Positions 44,049 through 57,180 are shown, counted from the first letter of the stretch. The stretch: 64,000 nt of DNA from Spinacia oleracea (GCF_020520425.1 NC_079489.1:89880810-89944809); one strand, 5' to 3'. Program-made: numbers and translations. Notes: generated from the sequence alone by a model not told the origin.

Positions 44049-45218
44049 AAGTGAAGGAAATACTCGTGCTTGTAGGTAATCAAAATAGCCGAAGGGTGAA
44101 ACGATCCTACCCCGCGTTTGTTTCCCATCAAGTTGGGACGACCTGAAAATCAGCATATTAATGTGAACGGGCAGAACCGCATAACGAATCTTGGCTCCCT
44201 TGGTGTTTCATCTCGGGAGTTGGGACTAAGGATACCCATCGCCAACCGGGGGGTGCATACGCTTCGAATGTTGTCAACTCGGCACTTTCGCTAGTAGTAC
44301 ACCTGTCCCAAACCCAATCGCTCGCTCATTAGGTCCCTCTCGCCTGCATGCCCCTTTGGCTTGCACTTGCGGGTTGGCCTTCTGGGACGAAATTCGTCTG
44401 TTGAAGACACTACCTCGACCGTGGCAGGTGTTGGATCTGCGATAGAAGCGGTACCAAGCCAGGCGCAAATAACTACCCATAGAATCCTATCATAAACTAC
44501 ATGACATATTATTATTGCCTCATGATGGAATGTTAGTTATGTGTAGCGAAATATATGATTGTGTGTGACAAACTATCCTAGAAAAACCAACGACCTTAAA
44601 AATTGCCCAAACATTCATAAACCAATTTGCCAAAGAGTTATACCGAAACACGTGTTCCGCAAACCCGAACTATCGCCACAAAAATAAGCGACGCTCAGGA
44701 TGGCCTGTAACGAATCCCACAAACGCTGCACAACGCGTAAAGGACGTTATTAGGCAAGCACGCAAAATCGAAGTCACATAAACAAAAGTAGACGCAAACA
44801 GAAAACGAGAATCAGCCAGTGACGCATTTTCAACGCCCCTGGCTGGGCGCCAGAATTTCTCACGCCCTACGCTGGGCGCTGAAGTTGCTGCTTGGCCTTC
44901 TGGTCAGGTGCAGCAGCCTCGGTGCCCGCGCAAAAGGAAAATACGTAGCACAAAAAAAACCGTTCGTAAAAAGAATTTCTACGAGGGCGTAAGAAAAGCA
45001 CTCGATTCTAAAAGCGACTCATAAAAAAGAATAACTCTTTGCATCGTTGTCAGGCCTCCTACAACGACAATGCTCGGCACCAAAACCGAACATGCTAATA
45101 ATTATGAATGTCACACGGGTAAGTGTTTCGAAAATTCAAAGAATGACCAAAAGAAAGAACTAAAAAGTGTACCAACAAAAGAAAGAGTGAAAAACCAATA
45201 GAGAGATTTGAAGTCTAG
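44049..45218 (+). other. 5' leader of the Tat element
   Basis: No gene recognised. Contains a twin-hairpin module at 44827-44883. The leader resumes at 47523 after the inserted solo LTR and leads into gag at 47574. Confidence 0.6.
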
Positions 45219-47522
45219 TGTAACGCCCCGATTTCTAAACACCATTAATTAGGTTAATTATCTTTAATTAGCAGCGGAATCCCTAATTTAGTCGAAGCGT
45301 CACATGCCGTATCTCCCTCGTGGGAAATACAAGGCGACATAATCTTTTTAAATTACTAAATAAACTTTAATAATAAATAGTTCTGGCATTGATTAAACAT
45401 CAATATTAAAATCTAACTCAAATTATGAAATCAAACTTAGAGTTTAATTAATACATCCATTATTTCTAGTGAGACACAGTTATCTTTACTAAACATCGAT
45501 CGTGAATGTGATGGTTGCATCCTCACTCTAAGGCATCCCATGATCTTCTTCGTACCTAAAACAAAAGCAACATCGTGAGCCGAGGCCCAGTAACATACTA
45601 CCCTAACAACGTAAACTCATTTCAATTCATTTTATTTAATTTGCAAACAGGGAGAATAGAATATAGTAAACACTTTTATAAAAGAATCATAATAAAACAT
45701 CATTTATAACTTGAAACTTTAGTAGTTCCCATTATCTTTCATAAAACCTTCATTTTACTTGGTAACTGACAAGTTAGCCTTGCGGGACGTCTCCCACCTT
45801 GCGATAGTCCTCAAGGAGCACTCTCCCTTGTTGGACATACGCCCGTACCTATATAGTTTCTCTTTTAGCTTGCGGTAAACCTCAAGGAGCACTCTCCCTT
45901 GTTTGGTGTCCCGCGGTACGGCGGTACGTGAACGACCTAGAAATAGTAACCCCACTAACTGCCAGAACCGGTTACACTTTTATTTATCATGTTTCGTATC
46001 TTATTCATAACTCATAAACATCATTCTTATAAAATCATTCATAAACACATTTGAGTATTATCATTCATAAAATATGCTTACAAACACATTTCATATCCCA
46101 CAACCCAATAAAAATCATATTATAAACACATTTCACAATCTCATAAAACACAGTTCACAAGGGGATTGTGGGTGTTAGCAATAGATGTTACCTCAACCGT
46201 AGTTTATACGTCCCGTTCGATGGACCATTCTTCCGAGCTCCGAAAATTATTTATACTTGTAATTTAAACATAAAGTTATTAATTAGCTGCTAGTCCGTAC
46301 TTAAAATCACGTAATTAAATTGTATAACTGCTTATAAATAATAATTTGTTTTGGAAATCAATTTACAACCTTTCGTAAATACACTAACCAATAAAAGAAA
46401 GCTTACTCAATAATAGTTTGGTGTTAAAAGAGGCAAAGGTTGACTTTTGGAAATATGCGTACTGCAATAGTGCAATATTACTCCACTTAAGAAGACCAAG
46501 TTTTAAAAGACAAAACTTTGGTCTAACATAACAGAGGACACGGTCACATGGAGCACAACAAGGAGGGAAGTGAGGCTTCGAGAGAGGTGGGCCAGATGGC
46601 GGTGGTACAAGGTGGCGCCGGGCTGAGCTCAGGTGGCTGGAGATACATAGTGTCGGGTGTATAGGGGCAGCAGGCCGTGGTGGTTTGGTGGCTCGCACCG
46701 TAGAGGAGAGAGAAAGAGGGAGTATGTGAATTCGGATTTCTGTTTCGGTGACGAATGCTACAACATATACTTGTTATTTGTGGGTATTGGTTGACATTGG
46801 TTTGTGGTAAGGTGTATGCTGGTGTGGTGGAAGAAGGTTGCAGAGGCGGCGGAGCCGCGTTGTTGGTGCGTAGAAACAGAGAGCTGAGGAGGTTGGGGTG
46901 TTTAAGGTTGTGCTAATTTTATTTGGTTTAAATTGTTGGGAAATGATTCATGGGTAAGTGAGGAGTATAAGCAGCTTTGATAGGTATTTATAGGGGAGTG
47001 AAGAAGCTAATTAACGTAAGCAATGAGATCATGCCAATGGTTTTGCAAAACATGGAATTTCAATACAAGGGAAATCTTGGGAGAAGAAGAATGACGCCGG
47101 GGGTTTCATTACTGATGAGTAAGCCATAATAAGAGGAATGTGTGACACTTGGAAAGAAATATTGACTTTCATAGCTTGGTTCAACACGTATGGAAGAGTA
47201 TGGAGGAAGAAGAAGGTAGTTTGTCCTCTTAGAGTCATAAGGGCAAAACAGTAATTTCACATAGTTGGTCTAATATTCAGAAAATTTGGTTGTTGTTTTT
47301 GGAAACGACTATAAGTAGAAATGTTTAGCTAAAATAATTCTTTATAAAAATATCGTTAACGAAAAATAAATAAATTTTCGTTTATAAATTTATCGTTTAA
47401 AATAAATCGTAAAATCGTTTAAAATAACGCAATTTGATTATTCGTAATTATTTAAAACGAAATCAAGCTAATAAATATTTTTAATTTTAATAAATCAAGT
47501 TTAAAAATTTCGGGATATTACA
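45219..47522. mobile_element. solo LTR of another LTR element, TSD TCTAG
   Basis: Begins TGTAACGCCCCGATTTCT and ends TTTCGGGATATTACA, flanked by TCTAG on both sides (45214-45218, 47523-47527). 2304 bp without recognisable internal genes. Contains a direct repeat of CTCAAGGAGCACTCTCCCTT (about 45811-45830 and 45882-45901). Family not identified. It lies in the Tat leader. Confidence 0.9.
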
Positions 47523-47573
47523 TCTAGACTAAGTAATACTTGAAACTTTGGGACCTAAACTTTAGCTTACCTT

Positions 47574-49865
47574 ATGCAGTGGACTGGTCCTGCCATTTGG
47601 TGCCGATCAGGAAATCAACGGTTAGTGCGCCTCGAAGATACATCGCCAACACCAGGTTTAGTGACTCCAAGCTCCGTCCGTCATCCCTCATTTCAAGGAT
47701 CTCCGCTTCCCCAACCTCGATTCGCACCCTCAAACATGTCCATCGAAGAATTGCAAGACCAGATGGCTCAAATGACCCAACTCATGGGCCAACTGAAAAT
47801 GGAAAACAAAGCCTTAGCGGCTGCACAAGCCAAAAATGACCTCGATAACGAGAAGAGGATTGAAAAAATGGTCCTACAACAAACCATGGGGAGCAAGTAC
47901 TTCTCCCTCGATCCTGAACCTTTTCCTGGCAAACTACCAGAAAAGTTTAGTTCATCTGACTTACCAAAGTTTAAAGCCACGGACAATCCCCGTGATCATC
48001 TATTGAGCTTTGTGAATGCCATGAACTTGAAAGGCGTGGACAAGTCCATGTATTTACCTGCCTTTCCTTTGTCCTTGGAACCTGTGCCGCTCAAATGGTA
48101 CTATCACCAGGACCCTAAGCTCTTCCCCACTTGGGAAGACTTTGTCAATGTCTTCATCAAGCAATACTCGTCAAACATGGATTTTCAAGTCACCATGCGC
48201 GAGCTGGAAGTTCTCTTCCAAAAGAAAAATGAGGGTTTCACAACCTACTTTGCTAGATGGAGGGATCAGGCGGCGCAGCTAATCAATAGGCCTCCCAAAA
48301 CAGAATTGGTCCAAAAATTCATTGACAACCTGGACCCGGCCTACAGACAGCACCTTAGGTACCTGGGACTTGACACTTTCAAGAGAGTTTATGATGTGGG
48401 AATAAAGATCGAGGATGATCTCGCAAAAACAATACAACGTAAACCCGCATACAAAAGCAATACCTACAATAGGGGCAATACATCCCAAGCCCAAGAAGTC
48501 CATGTCGTAGAGGAGACTCCCGCCCGAAGAAGTCCTGGAAGATGGGTCAGAGACCGAAAGTTTGCCCCACTCGGGTCGACTTTGGTACAAGCCTTTGCAA
48601 GACTAACCAATCAAGGAAATTTGAGACCTATAGGCCCCACCCATGACCCTCCTGTCAAGAACAAATATTGGGTCGAAGGTACTTATTGCAAATTCCATCA
48701 AGGAAATGGGCATGACACCGAAAACTGCTGGAACCTAAAAAATACAATCCAGGACATGATAGAGGATGAAGTGATACCTCTCCCTAACGTTGGCAAACCC
48801 AACAACAACAAGAGCCCACTCGGCTCTTGTTACATCTCTCTCGACCAACCAGAAAATGAGAACTTCGACCATACGGTTTACATTACGCCCCAAGGTGCAC
48901 CACCCGCTGTGGTCCCTATGGATCGAATCGAGAGAGAAGTGTGCGGTGTGTGGGATGATGATGCTGAAGATATTTACCTATCTCAAGTGTCGGGCCAGGA
49001 CCTCTTTACTGAAACTTGGCCCGGGTATGCTCTCATTGACACCACCCCTCAGGAGCCCGAGGTCGACAACCTCACCCGATCCGGAAGGATATACCAACCG
49101 GATATTCGCCCACCTCCTACGGACGATATCCCAGTTAGGCAAACTCCTAAGAATGGACGGCACACCACCGTCGCGGAAGTCATTGAAAATCCTCTCTTGA
49201 AGCAACTAAAAAGAACCAAGGCCGAGATTACCATCTGGGATCTCATGTGTACTTCAAAGGAACATCGTGAAAAGCTTATTCGCTCACTTGACCTCATCTC
49301 AGTACCTACAGATATCACACCTGACTCACTGGTTAGCCATGTCACGAGAGATGCCGAAGAAAAGGCCATAGTTTTCACTGACAAAGACTTGCCCAAAGAG
49401 GGGGGCGCTCACAATAAAGCCCTTTATCTAGTGGTTGGATGCAAAGGACAAAACATCCCCCTAGCGCTCGTAGATAACGGTTCGGCCGTTAATGTTTGCC
49501 CATTGCGAACCGCCCATTGCTTGGGGCTAGGAAACGATGACTTGCAAACCTCCACGCAAGGGGTACGAGCTTATGATAACTCCCGAAGGCCTGTTTTGGG
49601 AAAAATCAACCTTACCATACAAACCGGGCCTGTGGCACGCACCACGGAGTTTCAAATAATTGACATCAAGCCCACTTTCAACCTCCTCTTGGGGCGACCT
49701 TGGCTCCATGACTTAGGAGGTGTGGCTTCTACCTTGCACCAAATGGTTAAACTTAAACATAACGGGGTAATACTAGAAATCCGCGCCCCTCCTCTCGACG
49801 TCAGTTGTACTATGGTTGGAACGGCCGAAACTGCAGACGACCTTTACGGGTTTCAAATGGAATAA
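47574..49865 (+). pseudogene. Tat element gag-protease
   Basis: A 763-codon frame from a true ATG. Gag: a Gln-rich coiled segment (IEELQDQMAQMTQLM, about residues 60-100), then the Retrotrans_gag core (DHLLSFVNAMNL, PLKWYYHQDPKLFPTWEDF, FTTYFARWRDQAAQL). A zinc-knuckle variant follows (YCKFHQGNGHDTENC, CHHC-like, about 365-380). The aspartic protease has ALVDNGSAVNVCP and FNLLLGRPWLHDLG near the C-terminus. It ends with TAA, but the same protein family continues in the next 49866-50546 stretch. This frame itself is intact, unlike most retro-ORFs here. I class it as pseudogene because the downstream polyprotein is broken and no RT follows. Confidence 0.88.
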
Positions 49866-50546
49866 ATAATCCAGTTCATCGAAGATTATGATCCTGCATT
49901 CCTAGACCCGCACGCATTCCGAGTCATCCCTAGAATGCTGTTAGCTCAAGGTTATTTCCCTAGAACCCCATTGGGCATAAGGAAGAAGGAATGCACATTT
50001 CATCCTTTACCCAACAAATCTACTCCCTTTGGCTTAGGCTATGAACCAACGGAGGAAGATATTGCTGACCGCCTGTCTGGGCTACGCCTTAACAAGGCCA
50101 AACAAACCACCCTCCTTCCCCCATATCAAAGAACCCTTAACGGGATGTTCGTTCGGGAAGGAGAAGGACACCCATGATGTGATTTCCCTGAACCCTTCGT
50201 TAAGGATGGCTTGCTAAAACCAGGATTTGAAATCTTCCATGACTGCCACACCTTGGATGAGGCACCCCACCTCACCAAGACTAAAACAGCTGAAATATTG
50301 GACGACCAGGCTCTATGGACATTGTTTAACGAATCGAGGCCTATGGAGGACGAGACTGTGACGACTACCCTAGCTTTACAAGATGAAGGTTTCGATCCAA
50401 CCCGGTTAATCGCTCCTGCATCAACACTAGAAGAGATCGAGAACGGATGGGTGAAGACATATCAGTGGGTCAATGCAAAAGGAATAGAATTCAAGATGAG
50501 TACCGGTGAAGGACCAAAGTTTTACGAGACTAAAACCAAGGCTTGA
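49866..50546 (+). pseudogene. Tat protease-RT linker region, broken
   Basis: After the TAA at 49863-49865 the frame continues with IEDYDPAFLDPHAFRVIPRM and LAQGYFPRTPLG, a G-patch-like linker seen between protease and RT of Tat elements. A TGA follows at about 50176, then DGLLKPGFEIFHDCHTLDEA and an acidic tail to TGA at 50544-50546. RT would be expected next but the sequence turns into non-coding DNA. Confidence 0.7.
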
Positions 50547-51517
50547 GCCACATAGAGCACCGTAGTAAAAAGCGCCTAGTAGTTCTTTAGATTGGTAGAA
50601 AAATAATAAAGACTTTAGATGGTCCTAAGACCCCTTAGAATATAGGTCAAGTTTGTTTCAGTGTGTTTTCCTTACTTTCCAAATTAATAAAGGCGTAATA
50701 TTTCTCCTAAAATTTTATTCTAACACTAAGTAAACACCAAATGTACTTGCAAAATACAAAAATAAAGAGGCAGCCCACTCTAGGCCCAACAAACGAGGCC
50801 CATTCGGTCTTGAAATAGTGCCATGGGAACCAGTTCCCGAAAACCCACAAAATAAATCACACCATCCCCATCATATCTCCAAAACATAAGGGTCTAACCC
50901 GTGCAACCCAAAGAAACCAAAAAAAATCAAATCCAAACAATGCAAATGTTACCAAAAAAACAGATTCATAAAACATAATTCCATCCTACCCTTCACTAAC
51001 AACGCGCACCTCAATCCACCCAAAAAGCCTACACAAAGATCTTCACATCTTGCGCACCCTAACCCCATTTTCAAAGCCGTCTCGAGTCACGGATAGAAAA
51101 AATTAATCCGGACAAAAATGCATCTCACACTAAACAGTCAAAAAGCCTCCGATATAGCCTTAAAATTGATTTTAAATACGAGCAAAAATCAAAGCACTAG
51201 AACAAAAAAAGAAATAAATGCAAGAACACGTGAAGCAAAGCGTCAAAAACGACCGCCAGAAATCATTTTCAGCGCCCAGGGCTGGGCGCCGAAATCTTTG
51301 ACGCCCCAGCCTGGGCGTTGAAACTCTCTGCCTGCCTAAATTTTTTAGAAGTGCTCGTCATTTTATCCGCACATAACGGAAAAATAACGAACACTTGGGG
51401 GGTACAGCACGTATCCAAATAGGCTCTCCAAAAAATATAGCCATACAAAAAGTAGTCGAATTTCATTTGTTTACATGACTTACGGCAAACAAACGGCAGA
51501 CGAAAATAATGATAATA
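50547..51517 (+). other. Tat non-coding region after gag-protease
   Basis: A-rich with many short lysine/asparagine-coding frames; no gene. Twin-hairpin module at 51266-51323. This is where RT-integrase is missing. Confidence 0.6.
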
Positions 51518-51529
51518 CACTAGTGGAAA

Positions 51530-51880
51530 AAGTACCTGTTGAGGGGGGCATTTTGGGCTTATGGAGGCGAACATAGCCCGCTTCGACAGACGTGGCTTCA
51601 ACAGCTCACTTAGCTGTTGAGGCGGGCTTTGTTCGCCTCAACAGGTCATCTGTTGTGGGGGGCTTTCAAAAGCCCGCCTCAACAGCTCAAAACCAAAGGG
51701 AAAAATAAGGACCTGTTGCGGGGGGCATTACCAAAAGCCCGCCTCAACAGACACCTCTGTTGAAGCTCACTTCTTAAATGCCCCCCACAACAGACCTGTA
51801 TTTTTGCGCCAATACCTGTACATTGGCGCCATAAATTCATATGTTGTTGAGGCGTACATTAAAAGCCCCCTTCAACAACA
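51530..51880. repeat. left subterminal repeats of CACTA 2
   Basis: Repeated CCTGTTGAGGCGGGC / GCCCGCCTCAACAG motifs in both orientations, many able to form hairpins (for example around 51600-51640). Confidence 0.85.
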
Positions 51881-53494
51881 TTATTTTTTTTTTTCCCAAA
51901 TTCTTTTAAAATATAAAATAGGTGACAATAACCAAATCTATATATATACACCATTGAGTATTGAAACCTGTACACCAATCAACACCAGAATAGCAAAGGT
52001 ATGAATCTGCTTATTTTTTATTAATAAATCATTAAATTAACTTCATTTATATTAACCCAATAGAGAAAAGCGTATAGTACGTACGTTTACAATTTTTAAA
52101 CACCTAGCTAGCTAGTCTAACAAATTAAAACTAATATTAACAAATAAAGACAAAAGGCTAGAGAGCTAGTCTAACAAATTTCTCTAATCTGGCCACTTAG
52201 CTCCCTTTAGATCATGCATTACAAACCTTAATTAAGGCCGTGTTGACTTTCTTCCAATCGACTCGATCCCTGCAAGATGGAAGGAAAATATATGAGTACC
52301 AAAGTTTACACTAACGATATTATCTTTACATTCCATTGGATCATAAAAAGATATAGTTGCAGACTATAGAGATAATTAAATTGTTCAAAACCATGCAGCT
52401 AAACTGTACTTCTAATTGCTCTGTGAGCATTAAAGTGTCCACGAAAGCTGATGCCTGTCAAACCATGATTAGTTGGTTAATTTGAATATGTCGTGGTTTG
52501 TAAATCTAGGGCCCCCAAGTGAAGCCCTTCCTTAACGTAGACGGCAAACAAATAATACTGCTAGCTTCCTGATACTATTACGTTTAAAGGTCTCATTCAT
52601 TCGAGGTTCGTACATTCAGAAAACTTAAAGTGACTAACAGATAATCTATCAACCAAAATTTGATGATGATATATATGAAACCCGAAGTTTCTCATACTTC
52701 CTTGGACTGACTGTGCTGTGAAATCGCTGTCAGTATTAGATAAAAAATCTGAACACAATTAGTTATTCAGAAACATACATGATCAGTAGATCAATGATTT
52801 TGGCGGAAACTGTCTTCATACCTAATCCAAATTATTGGAAGAGTATGAGAATACTAATCTTTATATAAATGTATATTTGATTACAAAGTGAGAGTGTACT
52901 GACAGCTAATCAGAATACTAATTTGTATTAAACAACTAATCAGAGTGTACTGTTAGGAGAATGTTGTTTTCAGAGATAAGTTCCAACATTAGTTTCTAGT
53001 CTAATAAACTACTCTAGATGGATTCAGCACTTAGCTAGCTGAATACAGTAATCCTGCAGACCAATGTCCAATAGTTCGACATCGGATACGTGTACGTGTT
53101 CTACTGTTAAGCATGGAAAATGACAGCAATTTCAATGAGATTTATGACCTAAGAGTGCATGTTATAGCATCAGCTGAAAGATTATGTGAATTCATGGAAA
53201 ATAGGAAAGCGAGGAAGAGAATAGAGTTAATTACATGAAATAGTGGAAGAAAAGAACATATATAAAATATTACCGTTATTGTGCCCCCCACATAACATTT
53301 TCATCTATTTTCCTATTTTCCAGGTGGTAAAAAACAATTTTTTTAAAAAAATTAGGTGGTAAAATACAAGTTTTAGTTTTTTAGGTGGTAAAAAACAATT
53401 TATCCAAGACAATAACGAGCTAAGTAAATAGATTCCCCACTGTAACAACAATATGTTCTAGCTAGTTCTAATCAGGAAGCTAAAGTGTCCTTAC
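51881..53494. other. interior of CACTA 2, no gene recognised
   Basis: AT-rich. A minus-strand stretch near 52227-52275 has acceptor- and donor-like borders (CTTGCAG ... AAGGTTTGT) around a small open frame, but no family is recognised. Confidence 0.4.
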
Positions 53495-53581
53495 CTTGAT
53501 GTCTGGATGAGTTAAAATATACACTCCAAGAGATGGATCTAGAGTGAAACCATTAACACCGCTTCCAGTACTCAAAACAAG
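53495..53581 (-). pseudogene. captured exon of cytosolic fructose-1,6-bisphosphatase
   Basis: An 87-bp minus-strand exon with intact borders (acceptor TTTTTACAG, donor GTAAGG) coding 29 residues: [20 protein letters not shown], then YILTHPDIK. This matches the conserved FBPase segment [23 protein letters not shown] here replaces GE-F. FBPase dephosphorylates fructose-1,6-bisphosphate in sucrose synthesis and gluconeogenesis. Neighbouring FBPase exons were not found, so it is a single captured exon inside CACTA 2. Confidence 0.85.
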
Positions 53582-55494
53582 CTGTAAAAACAACAAAAAC
53601 TGCCATGTTTTAACCACCTCAATTTAAACAAAGAAATAAATGAGAAAAAGAAAGAAAACAGGAGGAGGCTGCCATATAATTTGATTTCTACAATTTTGCA
53701 AATTCAAACAGATAAAACAATTCAACACAATGACGGACCAAGCAAGTACGAAGGAAACAGTTAGCACACAAAATGATAATATTTTTTTTCCTTGCTTTGC
53801 TGCTATAGTTTACCAATCTGCTATACTTAGCACCAGAATACGTGGGCATCACCGGCAGTATATCTTGAGATCAGCTGAGGCAACATAACCTCACTCACAA
53901 TAGACAACATTAATGTCCTAAATCACAGGTTTCGATTAGAAAGAACTAGCTGTTTACTGCAAAGGAAACTTCAACAAACACACAGAATAATTTCCTTCAA
54001 TATATGTAAGAGCAAACCCATTTTCTGCACTATAGTTCTCAAGCAGCAGAAAACACTAGCGCTCTGAAATACACAAGTCCAACATGAATACACTTAATCA
54101 CATCATACAAATAACGATCTGCTTTCTGCAATACGTCCAAAGTTTTAACAAAACCTAGAAAACGGATCGAAGAAGAAACTACTTCGATTTTATCAGATCG
54201 AAACAAGAGCAACACATCATCATATACCATCCCAAAGAAACCCCTTGACGTCTTTCCACATCATACACCATTCAGACTTCAATACCAGCATTATTAAGGC
54301 AGAACCTTGATAAATAATGCTATTCAGGAATATAAATAAGGCAAAATGAAAGAGCACGTTTATACATCACTGCTCAATCTGAACTTATCGAAAAATGGGT
54401 TATAGTAGTGTTAAGTTAAACTGAACTTATTGGAATTCAACTGAGAAAAAGTGAAATTCTAAAGAAAAATAAATAAAAATAAAACATGGGATAACATTAT
54501 TATTGGTGACATTAAGATTTCATTAAATTGTTACATTTAGTTCCTGTGAATATATATTAGTAGGAGTAGTACTGTAGTAATATATAGGTCTCTAGTCTCT
54601 AGTAGTATATTAGTAGGAATAGTACTGTAGTAATATTTAGATTTCATTAAATTGTTCATTTGGCTAGAGACACGACTCTGATTTGTAAACAATAGCAAAA
54701 GGCTAGACCTTGCAGTATCTCGTCCTCACTCCTCAGCCTATCAAGTCTAAATCAGAAACCTTAAATCAACAAAATAAGGCCAGTGTAAACATATAATTCC
54801 ATCTAGAAGAAGCATGTTAATTAGAAGATTAAAGAATATCCTTAACCAAACACAAGAATGCAAACATAGAGGCAATTTTGAAGATCTTCACAACCATCGG
54901 TGATACCCTCCCCGCCTGAACCAAATAGAAAAAGGACTCAACGACCAGACAACCCATAATAGTATAATACTCAATGTGAGCACGACAAATAGAACAACCT
55001 AGTAATGGCTATGAAAGCTGCAACATACATGAATCTCTAAAAAGCAGTAATGGCTATGAAAAGGACTAACTTGAAATTCGGGATTGAAGCCTATACCAAT
55101 CAACAACAACTTCTGGTCAAATCTGTTCAAAAGAGTAACTTATCATATGTGCCAACTAGAACTTGATGCATTGGAGCAACTATAAGTTCAAACGTGAAAG
55201 CAACAAAATATGTATTGCTAGAAACAATAGGCTAGTAAAACACTCAACAGACCACCAAATATATAAGGAACAAACTCGCAATTTGTAACAAAAAGTTAAA
55301 ACGGACAAAAATAAAAAAAACAAGATAAAACCATGGATTCAAATTTCAAAATGGGCAAGTCGACAAGAAATTCCAAGTTAATATCCAATATTGATCAATG
55401 TCACACACACGAACAACAAAAGTCTAATCTCACACAAGTTGACAACTCCACAACCAGGATTACAAAAAACAATCAGATAATCTACATAACGTAC
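53582..55494. other. CACTA 2 interior between captured exons
   Basis: AT-rich, resembling intron or UTR sequence. A minus-strand frame at 54039-54230 (63 codons) reads FRSDKIEVVSSSIRFLGFVK-like sequence without a recognised domain. No further DGAT2 exons seen. Confidence 0.4.
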
Positions 55495-55650
55495 CTCAGA
55501 GCCATGCTCCATATGGAACGTCTCTTGTACTCCACCAGGCACTATGATACAACTGTAACCTGAAGCCAGACGAGATTTAAAATTCTTTCTAGTTGCTGGA
55601 GATAGACCCAACCATGTCCATATATGCCTCAAAAAAGGAGTGTAGAATAT
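55495..55650 (-). pseudogene. DGAT2: captured DGAT2 exon (RHIWTWLG segment)
   Basis: A minus-strand exon of 52 codons, starting [20 protein letters not shown] and continuing with [20 protein letters not shown] to the donor GTACGT. The segments [12 protein letters not shown] and VPGGVQE are characteristic of plant diacylglycerol acyltransferase 2, the ER enzyme that makes triacylglycerol from diacylglycerol and acyl-CoA. The frame and both splice borders are intact. The remaining catalytic exons downstream are absent, so it cannot make an enzyme by itself. Confidence 0.9.
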
Positions 55651-55735
55651 CTAGCCATCAGAAAGAGGTAAGACTAATGATAAGAGAGAAAAATAGGAGG
55701 TCAGAAAATTTAGGACTTAGGCATGTAGGACTTAC

Positions 55736-55842
55736 AACAGTACTAGCAAAGACGTTAATTTTCGAGAAAGGAAGAAAAACTGTAAGATCAGCAAGAGAAA
55801 CAACACCAATTGGCAACACCGAATGAGGCTCATAGCCAAAAA
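55736..55842 (-). pseudogene. DGAT2: captured DGAT2 exon (FGYEPHS segment)
   Basis: Minus-strand exon between acceptor TATATGCAG and donor GTAAGT. It codes [20 protein letters not shown] and [11 protein letters not shown], and is directly upstream of the previous exon with an 85-bp intron. The EPHS tetrapeptide is the catalytic-type motif of DGAT2 family proteins and is intact. Exon order and phase match a real gene, so a contiguous genomic DGAT2 segment was captured. Confidence 0.9.
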
Positions 55843-56371
55843 CTGCATATAGCAAGGCACATAACTTTAGTTTAGTGCCTTAAAAAGGATAACTGTGTTG
55901 CACATGCAATCAACCTCAATCCAGCAATACAGCATACCTAATATCCCGAATGGACCATAACAACCATCTTAAAGTGTACATAAGTGGTTAAGGAACAAAA
56001 TCAATGAAAAGTCAAAACCTTCTCTTTTCTGTATGAAATCTAATATACTCTAGACTGGTAGGATTACAAAACTTTCCTGGCAGCATCAGTTCTAGTCAAT
56101 GATCACCTTATTCTGAACATATACAAGCACATAAGTTCATAACCACTAAGAATGACTTTGTTTGTCAACGCGGGTCACGCAAGTGAAATTCATATCCGAT
56201 AATGATCAATCTCACGCAAACGAACAACAAAACCGCTAACTCGCTGACACAAACTATCAAATACTCATCAGACAGATTAACATCAAAACAACAATCCTAA
56301 ACCCAAAATAATGGACAAACAAAGTTTGAAATAGAAGATTGAAACAAGTAGAGTAGTTTGAGGAGTGTTAC

Positions 56372-56466
56372 CCAAAGGGAGACGATAGTATCAAGAACCC
56401 AACCGAGTTGGCCAATGAAAGTAAGATAAGTCAATCCCACAACTACCATCATCTCATCATACAAAA
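56372..56466 (-). pseudogene. possible captured exon coding a membrane segment, unrecognised
   Basis: The minus-strand stretch reads MMVVVGLTYLTFIGQLGWVL and on to IVSLW, followed by a plausible donor GTAACA. It is hydrophobic, fitting one or two membrane spans. It lies upstream of the DGAT2 exons in the same orientation. DGAT2 itself has an N-terminal membrane region, but I cannot match this piece to it. Start and acceptor are unclear. Confidence 0.35.
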
Positions 56467-56729
56467 AAAGCAGTAATAAAAGAAGACCCCATCCACCCAA
56501 TCCCCATCCCCGGCCAGAACAAAAACAAAAAAGAATCAATTATAAACTAACAATTGAACTAGAAAACCACAAATATCAAACCCTAATTTGTAAATTCATC
56601 CAATATTGGAACATTAGCCTAAACTTTCTGCATAATCAACTCATTATGCTCAACTAATTGAAGGGAAACTGAATTTTAAGACCAAGCAAAACAAGAATCA
56701 ATTAAAAGCTCACCTTGACAGATTGCGTC

Positions 56730-56870
56730 ACTGTGTGAAACAGAGTCAACCGAGATAGGGAAGACGACGGTCGGGGGCGACTACTATGGAAGAGGAGGCG
56801 AGGAAGGTGGTGGTGGTGGTGGAGGCGCGCGGTGAGGAGCGGTGCGAACTCGCCTGCAGATTGCACTAGA
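56730..56870 (-). other. GC-rich 5'UTR/first-exon-like segment in CACTA 2
   Basis: On the minus strand a GC-rich segment rich in CCACCACC and CTCCTCTTCC ends at a donor-like CAAGGTGAGC near 56712. It looks like the 5' UTR end of a captured plant gene; no protein assigned. Confidence 0.35.
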
Positions 56871-56959
56871 AGCGTACTTGCTTTGTTTGAATATAGAGAT
56901 TTGAAGGGATTGTTTTATCGGTTTGGCGATGAGAAGCTATGTTTTTATTGTTTTAATTT

Positions 56960-57180
56960 CGTGAATATCGGTTGAAGCGAACAAAACAAAGCCCGCCCCT
57001 TTAGACTAGTATCTATTGAGGCGGGCAATATAAAGCCCCCTCCAACAAGTTCTATTGAAGCGAACTCTAAAAAAGCCCGCCCCAACCTGTTAGTAAATTT
57101 TTTGACCCGTGTTGACTAAGTGGTTGTTGAGGCCCACTTATATATGCCCCCCTCAACAAGGGGGCTACAACAGGGGTTTT
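56960..57180. repeat. right subterminal repeats of CACTA 2
   Basis: GCCCGCCTCAACAG-type motifs and complements, as on the left end, up to the right inverted repeat. Confidence 0.85.

Noticed and set aside
45755-45955. 66-codon ORF with VYRKLKEKLYRYGR-like sequence
   Set aside because: Inside a solo LTR and built partly from a direct repeat; no domain recognised.
48790-49396. ORFs of 115-136 codons in other frames over Tat gag-protease
   Set aside because: Shadow frames of the 763-codon gag-protease.
55333-55826. Plus-strand ORFs of 76-77 codons
   Set aside because: They are antisense to the captured DGAT2 exons, which read clearly on the minus strand.
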